Of a stretch of DNA of 64,000 nt, positions 56,148-64,000 are shown piece after piece; position 1 is the stretch's first letter, and each line of letters opens with the position of its first letter. The notes beneath the pieces were generated by a model. The model saw only the letters and a program-made list of their open reading frames with translations. It had not been told where the DNA came from and did no database searches. This stretch comes from Heterobasidion occidentale (lineage: Eukaryota; Basidiomycota; Agaricomycetes; Russulales; Bondarzewiaceae): NCBI GenBank assembly GCA_039111635.1, contig JBCAQO010000005.1, positions 310,001 through 374,000 on the forward strand, read 5' to 3'. A program made the translations under genes and the position numbers.

Positions 56148-58398
56148 ATGTACTTCAAGTCGCTTTACCCTGAAATCCCACATATTCCGGACGTAAACTA
56201 CGCTGACTTTTTACTTGAGCGTCCGGAGGTCAAGCAGTGGCCAGACTTCCCAGTCTACATAGACGGTGTCACAGGGCAGAAAAGGGGCTTTCGAGAATTC
56301 GTAAAGCGCGTCGAGGATGCTGCGACCGCGCTAGGTGCTCCAGTGGAAGAGGGAGGGATGGGGCTCAGAGGGGATCGCGGGGAGATGGTGGGAGTTTTGA
56401 GCGAGAATTGTTTGGTTTGTGTCTATTCTTATCAACATCTGACCGACGGTCTAACTAGCGCTTAGGACTACCCAACTATTTGTTTTACTCTTTGCAAAAT
56501 CGCAGTGCCCTTCGCATTGCTCCCCGCATTTTCCACTCCATCGGAAACGACCGCCCTGCTGCGGCTGGCGAAGGTCACTCGAATATTCGTTAGCCCGAGA
56601 CTCCTCTCCCTCGCAAGGACCGCTGCGAAGGAACTTGGGTTGGCAGATGATCGAATCTATATCTTGCATGGCCGGGGCGATAGAAGGAAGACCCTTCCGG
56701 ACTTGATCAATGATACCAGGGCGAACAAAATTCCACCTGTCGCTACGCGCGCAGTGAACAAAGACACCCTGGCATATTTGGTGTTTTCTAGCGGGACAAG
56801 TGGATTGCCAAAAGGTACCTTATCTCTCTATTTCTTGGAGGACTGTCTGTGCTCATGATCATGCAGCTGTCATGACTTCGCATAGGAACATGTGCTACTC
56901 TTCTATGCAGCCAGCCATCACGAGCGCCGAGGTAGCGAGGTGTGTCGCGGTTAGTATCCATTTTTGTCATACCATTGTCGTATTAGACAACTTCGGTTCT
57001 GCAGCCGAAGCCATTGGATACGCCCGGCGGGTATCCCGTCGCCATAGCCTTCCTGCCGCTCTACCACGCGATGGGCTTGCACAGCTACGTCTTCCGTGCA
57101 TTGTTATCGCCGTCGACCGTCGTCATCCTTCCCAAATGGGATGTCGATCTCGCACTCAGCCTGATACCGAAGTGCGTACGCCCTAGCTGCCCGTGCGCTG
57201 CTAAAGAACCCGCATCCTGAACCCGGTAGTGCAGGTATCGTGTATCCCACCTCTCGTTCGTGCCGTCCATCATACAGCAGCTAGTCACGTCGTCGAAGCT
57301 GGACAAGGCAGACTTGAGCAGCATCGCCGTCATAGGAAGCGGAGCAGCTCATCTTCCCAGGGAATTGCGAGATAAATTGAGCAAATATGCGATCAATGCG
57401 AGAGATCACTATGAGGGTATGTAATATCCAACGAGGTTTTGGGTTTCAAGGTAATATACCTGACTGTGACTTCTGCAGGTTATGGCATGTCTGAATGTGT
57501 CAGTGTTCACATTATTCTATGACGCTTTGCTCATCATCGGCTTCAGACAATCTCAGCATTGTTTACACCTTACGCCGGGATGTTCAACAACCGATTCAAA
57601 GATGCCCGATACATGACAGGGATCCTCCTCCCCGGGATGGAGGCGCGGATCATCCGGGAGGATGGGAGCGAAGCCGATTACAACGAGCCTGGACAGCTTT
57701 TGCTGCGTGGGAAGAACGTCGCGATGGGCTACTGGAACAACGAGATGGCCACCAAGGAGACTTTCTTGCCCGATGGCTGGCTGGTCACGGGCGATCGCTT
57801 CAAGGCAGATGAGAACGGCGCATTCTAGTGCGTGTTGGATTCCCGCTCATCCGAATTCCTGTATCGGAGATATCTGAAGCTGACTCTTCGCGAAAATCAG
57901 CTACGTCGATCGAGCGAAGGTGATTCTCAGTCCTGGTGCTTTGTTTTGCGGCTAACCCCCTCGCAGGATACGTTGAAAGTCTCGGGGACCCAAGTCTCAC
58001 CGACTGAGATCGAAGACACGCTCCTCCAACACCCCGAGCAGCTCATCAGCGATGCTGCAGTCGTCGGCGTGAACGGCAGCCGCATGACAGATGAGAAAGT
58101 GCCCCGCGCTTGGATCGTCTTGACCGATGCAGGGAAGCAGCGCGGGTCGCAGGCGGTGTTCACGGCCCTTGACATATGGGTGAAAGAACGACTGAGCCGT
58201 CACAAATGGCTGAGGGGCGGCTATCAGGCCGTCAACGAGGTCAGCACGATTGGTGTCCTCGTGTTCGACACATTGACAGATCACGTTCGCGTCGCTCAGA
58301 TCCCGAAGTTGCCCACCGGCAAGGTGCTCCGTCGCGTACTTCTCGACGAATACCTAAAGGCGCAGCGTGAAGGACATGTGGTTCGGACGAAACTATGA
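56148..58398 (+). CDS. 4-coumarate-CoA ligase-like acyl-CoA synthetase
   Basis: Ten exons in phase: 56148-56414, 56466-56814, 56867-56949, 57005-57171, 57235-57416, 57479-57496, 57557-57827, 57901-57919, 57967-58239, 58300-58398; 575 residues. Adenylate-forming motifs: SSGTSGLPKAVMTSHRN (AMP/ATP loop), YGMSE, GWLVTGD, YVDRAKDTLKVSG hinge, and the catalytic lysine in IPKLPTGKVLRR. It makes acyl-AMP and then an acyl-CoA thioester. Length and motifs fit the 4CL/luciferase-like group; whether the substrate is an aromatic or a fatty acid cannot be told. The last residues TKL resemble a weak PTS1 peroxisome signal. No frameshift. Confidence 0.92.
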
Positions 58399-58666
58399 GC
58401 TGTGTCATACAACCTCGTCATCATAATCAGTGATTCATAAACAGAAGGATTGAAGAGACTTGAATTGTACTATCACACACATGTATTTGGATCAGAAGAC
58501 AGTTGTTCACTAACCTATCGGGACCCATTATGACATACACATCAAAGTTGGTGAAGATAATGGACTAGAGTGGACTTATCGTAGGAGGGAGACAATATGT
58601 TAAGGAGTACGAGAGTTTGAACAGCGCATGTTCTCGGTGAGAATGCAAGATGGCCTATGTGATTGG
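58399..58666. other. Intergenic region between convergent 3' ends
   Basis: 268 bp between the acyl-CoA synthetase and GUT2 stops. No feature is seen. Confidence 0.5.
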
Positions 58667-61382
58667 CTAGACGCCACCGCCACTCTTCTCGACCGGAATA
58701 GCTAATCTGTGAGACTTGGCCACATTCTTTGCGAGCGGCGCGAACGAGATGTCCTTCAGCCCTGCACAGATCTATGACAACCGAGGCTCAGCTGCCTTCT
58801 TTCTCGAAAGAAGCAAAGCAAGCCACTCACCTCGACAAACTCATCGAAGCCGACCCTCTTCCTGTTCGCGAACCCGGTCTCCTCGAGCACATAATCAAAA
58901 TCCTTCGGCCTGATGCTTTCGTACCCGGGTAACGTGACGATCAGCTCCTTCAGGGCGTCTTTCTCTAGCACCTGCTCGGCATCGGGAGCACTGTCGGCCT
59001 GCTGTGCACGCACAACGAACGCCTTACGCAGCTCATCGACCTCGCCGGGCTCGAACTGCGCACGACTGTACGACCCAGAGACGTGCCGCGCGCGGCTCCT
59101 TTCTGTAGTACCGCCAAGGTGCAGCGCGCCGCCGATCTTGTCCAGCAGGCCTGCGGGCTCGTGGAGCGTGGGCGGCGCGACATTCGGCGAGAGGCCCATG
59201 GACTGGAGGAACTTCGTCGCGCCCACGAGTTCGGCCTGCTTGCGCGCGCGGTTCCAGTGGAGCTCCTCGGACATGATTTCGACGACGCGGGGGAGGGCGT
59301 CGAGGGCGGCTTGGGCGTTCAGGAAGGAGAGGCGGCAGCGGCGGGCGATGACGTCGACGGCGGTGAGTGCGTACTCGTGGCGGACTGCATAGCGCACTTC
59401 TGCCTCAATGACTAGGATTGAAATCGAGATCAGAAAAGGAAGAAAAAGAAAGAAAAGGTGGCGTACATGGGTATTGTGGTGCCAAACGAACGCCGTAGAG
59501 AGGCCATGAATCGCCGGTCGGGGAAGCAAGCGACAATACTGTCCATGCACGGTCGCCGTAGTTGTCCGACAGATGTTTCGCAACTTCCGTGTCGAGACCG
59601 TACTGTGGGACAATGTATAAGTTTACAGAGTTTGAAAGAAACAAAAATTGGCTTGCCCGCTGGATCAAGCCGATGAACATATTCCTACTCCATCCATCGC
59701 TTCCGACCAGCCTCACCTGCTCCGTCACGCACCCGCTCTTTACTCTCCCCTCCAGACCGAATGCTTTCACAGCTTCATCAACGGTCTCCTGCGCCATAGA
59801 CCGATACGTCGTCCACTTGCCGCCCGCAATGGTCAAGAGCCCAGAGTCCGAGACGTGGATCATATGATTCCGCACAAGACCCTGTGTGCTGCTCGCCGAG
59901 GGGTTCCGCACGAGCGGCCGCAGCCCGCTCCATGCGCTCAACACGTCCCCGCGGCGTACTTTGATATCCGGAGAGAGGTAGCGGCGGACCTCCTCGAGAA
60001 CCCAGCGGATTTCCTCTTCTGCCGCGCGGGGCTCGGTTTCGACGGCCGCAGGCGCATCGGTCGTCCCCGCGATGGTGTTACCCTGCCATGGGAGGAAGAA
60101 AATGACGCGTCCGTCGGAAGTGGCGGGGTCGAGGAGGCCCATTGTGCGTGGGGAGTAGTAGTTCGGGAGCGTGATATGTATGCCGGAGGATGGCTGGACT
60201 ATAGGCTTGTGTTCCGGGTTGTCGAGGGTAAGAAGAGCATCTGAGAAAGGACCTGTAGCATTGATGATGCCCTGTCGCGCTTCGTCAGTCGCTGAAACGG
60301 GGTGACTGCTTGGGTGGAAGATGAACCTTAGCCTTCACGTCCCATTCTTCGCCAGTGAGATTATCCTTGAGACGCGCGCCAGAAAGCTTTCCGTCAGCTC
60401 CTTTATGCAGTTTCGTCACTCTACTTTGTTCGCGACAGTCGCACCAAGCTTGACAGCCGTCATGATCAGCGCCATGTTCATCCTCGAGTCGTTGTGTTGT
60501 CCTAATGGCAGTGAGGATCACGTTTTTAGAAAGATCCAAAGAGAATCTACCATCATAATATACAAGAGCGCCTACAAGCCCGTCGCGTTTGAGCATTGGG
60601 AAAGTTTCGAGAGCCTTGCCCTTGCTCATAAGATAAGATGATTCCATGTTCTCTTTCCCGGCGAGAATATCGTACATCTTACAGCCTACCCAATAATATG
60701 GTACTTGCCAGTATCTGCCATTAAAAATCGCGGTCAACAAACATCCTTGATCAGAGTATGCACATCTGCCACGTGATTGCATATCTGAACCGAGTAAAAA
60801 CGTCAGACGCACTTGTATATTGGCAGCATAATTGGAAGCATGTGCGACAGATAGGGCGCGGTTTGAAGGAATATCCGACGTTCGTGAAGCGCCTCCCTGA
60901 CGAGTTTGTACTGCTCATAGTCGAGCTCCATAACCGCCTTCTGAAGATATCGTACACCACCATGGACCAGCTTGGTCGATTTTGACGAGGTACCTGTGAT
61001 TTCACTCATTTAAGGAATAAGTAGGCATTCGAGAGCAGTACGGCTTACCCGCACTGAAATCGTCTCTTTCTACCAGCGCGACCTTGAGACCGCGACTGGC
61101 AGCATCAACAGCGACACCAGCACCCGTCGCACCTCCGCCGACGATCAGCAAATCGAACTCCTGTTCGATTCCCAGCTTCGTCGACTCTCTTAAGAGATTC
61201 AGGTTATGTTCCCTCGACGGGGGCAGCCATGGTGGTGGTGGTCGCCTCGTCTCTCTCGTGGACTCGGGGTAGGCTGGCCCGGAGTTCAAGTAGTAATACC
61301 CGCCTCCGGCAGCGGCGGCGGTCGCTGCACCGGCATATGCCAGAGCTCTCCGGGAGAACAGAAAGCGGGTGCTACGAAGCAT
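58667..61382 (-). CDS. GUT2: Mitochondrial FAD-dependent glycerol-3-phosphate dehydrogenase
   Basis: Multi-exon. Exon 1 (61382-61049) has an Arg/Ala-rich mitochondrial presequence with a hydrophobic stretch (residues about 14-28) and the FAD loop GGGATGAG at 82-89. Exon 2 starts at 60993 with TSSKSTKLVHGGVRYLQ, the family signature. Then YWVGCKMYDILAG, NATGPFSDALL, LPWQGNTIAGTTDAP and GGKWTTYRSMAQE. The C-terminal part has an EF-hand-like stretch (DFDYVLEETGF..VGFDEFVE) and ends before the TAG at 58669-58667. The enzyme oxidises glycerol-3-phosphate at the inner membrane and feeds electrons to ubiquinone. A single G loss near 60420 breaks the frame (VANKVE then out), probably sequence error. 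Confidence 0.95.
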
Positions 61383-63015
61383 CGACCACAGTGGTTTGGC
61401 GTCGTTCGCAACGACGGAGAGGAGGGAGGGATGAGGACGGGGTGAATGGAACGAGGGTGAGTCGAGTCGGAGTGAGCATAACTTTTAGCACGCATTTCTG
61501 AATCACCCCGTGGGGAGCAACTCATGCCGGTCCGGCAGCCGCTTCCCGGTCCGCGAGAGCGCCCTGGGCGCCGAGCAACGTTCGTCTTTCACAGTTCCGG
61601 CTGAGTCCAAGGCCATTCATCACGATGAATGAAGGTCTGGACCTGTCTTACAATGGCCGACAATTATACGATGGGACAGCGCCTGATAGCACCCGTGTAA
61701 TGGGGGATCTTGTTCAGGTAAGCAATCTACGGCACGCGTTTAATACGCCATTTTACGATAACCCAACCAAGCACTGTCGAGGGCCGATGGAAGAGTATGC
61801 AAAACTACACACTGTTGCGGCGACTCGTTATTCCATCATTGAGCCCAAGTTTGAACTGGGATCGTCCCGATGTACCTGCCCAACTCGAGTCCCCGGGCAA
61901 CACACACACAATGTCTGGGGTGTTACTTCAAACCGCATCGTAAGGGTCTTTTCCCCCGACCTTGACCAACGCTGTGGTAAGAATACACAGGCCTCGGCGC
62001 CTCGAGAAAACGCGATCGTTCGTGTATTTGTGCCTCTGCATGACCCTGATACAGGGTTAGGGTCTTGCGAGAATTTGGCACCAAGACAGTTGACATAGCG
62101 TCGCGCGCTTTCAGTGTTGGCTCTGGACGTTGAGTATGTGGGACAACGCCCGATTTGAGTAGGAGAGAGTTGTCGAGAGAGGAGCTCATGAAGAGATAGG
62201 GGTCTGCGCACGACAAAGAAGGGGATCAATATCGATTATAGGAAGGTAGAGTCATTTCACTGCACCTGTTTCTTGGTGTTCCGCGGACATGCCAAGGGGT
62301 TTTGGTTGGTGTGTTTGGGTTCGACGGAGAGTCGCATGAGATTGTGATAGAGAAGAAAAGGAGAGTGTCGGTTCGGAGTTCTTGCGCTTCGCCTTGAACA
62401 TTTTCCGCAAGCGAAAAATCACAGGGGTCGTTGCCAAAACAAAAAACAGCAAAACCAAAAGCGCGAGGGCGACTGGAAGAAACGTCAGGATGTCCGCTGG
62501 TGTTCGTCGAAAGGAAAGAAAGGGAAACACGCACCGACGACGACCAAGTCTGCCCAGCACAGCCGAAACCAGCCGGCCAGGGGGTGGCAGACCTGTCCAG
62601 GGGAACCCTGAGAGCCGGGAGGCATCGCGGGAGATCTTTCAGCGACAGGAGTGTGGAGTGACTTGGGGGAACAGCGGAGCCGTCAGAATGGAGAGAAAAT
62701 TGACAGCGTTCCAAACCGGGCTGACGGTCCACGAGAATGACAGCTTGTGAAACTCTCGCCTCGAGCACGAGAATGGATTTCAAACCAATCCAGTCCTGGG
62801 CTATACAGACTGCCAGGTGAGTACGAAAATTCAACACTGACAATCGACCTCGAGCAGATGTGAGACCCTGTTACCAGTCCTTTGGTCGAAAAAAGCACAC
62901 ACACAGACCAGCTCCGATGTTGCAAAAGAGACCGTCATGTGTCTAAGATCAACAAAAGCAGCGATGCCGATTGTGTCTCCAAGCTAAGACTGGCATTCAT
63001 ATTCGTACATGCAAT
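61383..63015. other. Intergenic region GUT2 - CE15 esterase
   Basis: 1.6 kb. Holds the GUT2 promoter and the 3' flank of the esterase. Apart from the doubtful frame at 62252-62560, nothing is recognised. Confidence 0.45.
62252..62560 (-). CDS. Doubtful small single-pass membrane ORF
   Basis: 102 codons from an ATG-like start, with one strong hydrophobic segment (LTFLPVALALLVLLFFVLA) followed by a basic cluster (RLRKMFKAKRK), as in a type I or tail-anchored protein. No homolog was recognised. It could be an exon of a larger gene or chance. Confidence 0.2.
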   Translation of the reverse strand: MLGRLGRRRCVFPFLSFRRTPADILTFLPVALALLVLLFFVLATTPVIFRLRKMFKAKRKNSEPTLSFSSLSQSHATLRRTQTHQPKPLGMSAEHQETGAVK

Positions 63016-64000
63016 TCAACGCGCTGGCAATTGTGAAGCCCAAGGATACGCTTCCGGATGGGCTGGGAAGGGCGAGATGTCGCTGAAGTTGACCGTAGAC
63101 GGAGTTCCGAAGAACACTTTCTGTAAGAACGGTTGAATGAGCGTGCTGCAGGTCAAGCGAAGGTCAATTTCCTGGGAAACGTCCAATATTTTGTGTCTTT
63201 ACTCACTAGCCCGTGCTTCCGCAGTGCCCGTCGTCCGGTGGGTGGCGAACATCGACCGCAATGTTTTCTCCCGCACCAAGCCAGTCGTATACCACCTTTG
63301 CTGCCTCGAACGTTACGCCCATAGAGCCTTCGGGATTAGTCTAGATACCCCATAAGACATTTGTTGTAAGAAAATCCCAAACTCCGCCAACTCACCCACC
63401 AATCTTCCTGCCCTTCATCCCAAATGACAGCGCGCTGAGAGGTAGATGTCAAATCTAATTTGCTGTCCGAACCACAACATCAAAGAGCCTTACCGGAGCT
63501 ATCAACGACACCATCTCGTGCGCATCGAACGGTAGATGACTAGAGTTGGCAGTGAGGTTGACAAATTGACCTAAGACACTGTTGCTCCAGTACGGGAAAC
63601 CGCCAAATATGTTGTTGATCTTCTCCGCTGCGCCCTCTGCAATACAACCTCAGGTTTCGTCTTCAAATCAGGAATTATTCAAGACGCACGAGTTTCATAG
63701 TAGAACCGCCAAGGACCGATACCTTCCGCCCCACTGGAGAGCGCCAGAGTCAATTTGATCTAGAACACTAGTCAGCGGACGTAGGAAACCAAACTGGGTG
63801 AGACGTACTCTCTCGTCGAAGATGCCTGCCGCAAGTGCCCCCTTCCCATCCCTAGAACAACCAATAACACCAGCAGACGTGGCGTCGATCTCAGGAGCGA
63901 GTTTCTCGATCGCATCCAATATACGATGATAACCCCAAGCCCATGCAGTCAACGTACCTGCGACGTTGACGGCGGACATCAGAGAAGACGTCGATTAGTG
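63016..64000 (-). CDS. CE15 glucuronoyl methylesterase, 5' end outside window
   Basis: Exons read from the right edge: an acceptor near 63957, then AWAWGYHRILDAIEK and the nucleophile motif GCSRDGKGA near 63845; LTLALSSGAEGIGPWRFYYE; FGGFPYWSNSVLGQF; LPFDAHEMVSLIAP; VIWDEGQEDWW; and the His motif DDGHCGST. A final exon 63145-63016 follows a 61-bp intron. Glucuronoyl esterases are secreted and cut ester bonds between lignin alcohols and 4-O-methylglucuronic acid of xylan. The signal peptide and N-terminus lie beyond the window. It supports a plant-biomass-degrading lifestyle. No frame defects seen. Confidence 0.9.

Noticed and set aside
61625..62098. 157-codon plus-strand frame.
   Set aside because: No recognisable domain and no conserved-looking motif; probably chance between two genes.
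62226..62843. 205-codon minus-strand frame.
   Set aside because: Unstructured mixed composition, overlaps another frame on the same strand, no splice signals and no domain.
1..64000. tRNA, rRNA, CRISPR arrays or bacterial-type operons.
   Set aside because: None seen by eye. A tRNA scan was not possible, so a single tRNA could have been missed.

Overview
The window is nuclear DNA from a filamentous basidiomycete, most likely a wood- or litter-decaying Agaricomycete. The evidence is dense 50-65 bp GT-AG introns, fungus-specific etherase-like glutathione transferases (GSTFuA type), a basidiomycete DUF6534 membrane protein, an SSU1-type sulfite exporter, a CE15 glucuronoyl methylesterase that acts on lignin-carbohydrate esters, and chromodomain Ty3/gypsy retrotransposons. 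There are no bacterial features. One 100-N assembly gap lies at 29391-29490.

Left half (1-29390) is a transposon island. Element E1 (minus, 1-8364) and element E3 (plus, 17999-26882) are two recent copies of one chromodomain Ty3/gypsy family with about 805-bp LTRs; they face opposite ways and form a large inverted repeat. Between them lie a different Ty3/gypsy element E2 (plus, 8385-14904, 206-bp LTRs, 4-bp target duplication CCGA) and an older, decayed relative of E1/E3, called E4 (14905-17998, plus 20 bp at 8365-8384). E2 is inserted in E4's LTR, and E3 abuts E4 in its protease. A Ty1/copia remnant (minus, 26883-29390) is cut by E3's 3' LTR just after the RT catalytic motif and by the assembly gap on its other side.

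Right half (29491-64000) is gene-rich host DNA. In order: a Bem46/ABHD13-like hydrolase missing its 5' exons at the gap; three tandem GST genes on the minus strand, the middle one a pseudogene; ATG7 (12 exons); a DUF6534 membrane protein; an unrecognised spliced minus-strand locus; an F-box protein; an unrecognised membrane protein; an MFS transporter; a fungal rhodopsin-like 7TM protein; a divergent pair of GST genes; an SSU1-like sulfite exporter; a 4CL-like acyl-CoA synthetase; mitochondrial FAD glycerol-3-phosphate dehydrogenase (GUT2); and a CE15 esterase running off the right edge. Exon models for ATG7, the four intact GSTs, the rhodopsin-like gene, SSU1 and the acyl-CoA synthetase were built by hand from splice sites and reading phase.

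Several host genes and the transposons carry single-base losses, mostly in short G or C runs. This looks like homopolymer error in the assembly, so 'broken' calls are made cautiously. The most unusual features are the self-priming signature of the E1/E3 family, its helical-repeat and acidic extension after the chromodomain, its truncated Gag, the chimeric LTR pair of E3, and the shared promoter palindrome of the GST cluster that has decayed in the pseudogene.
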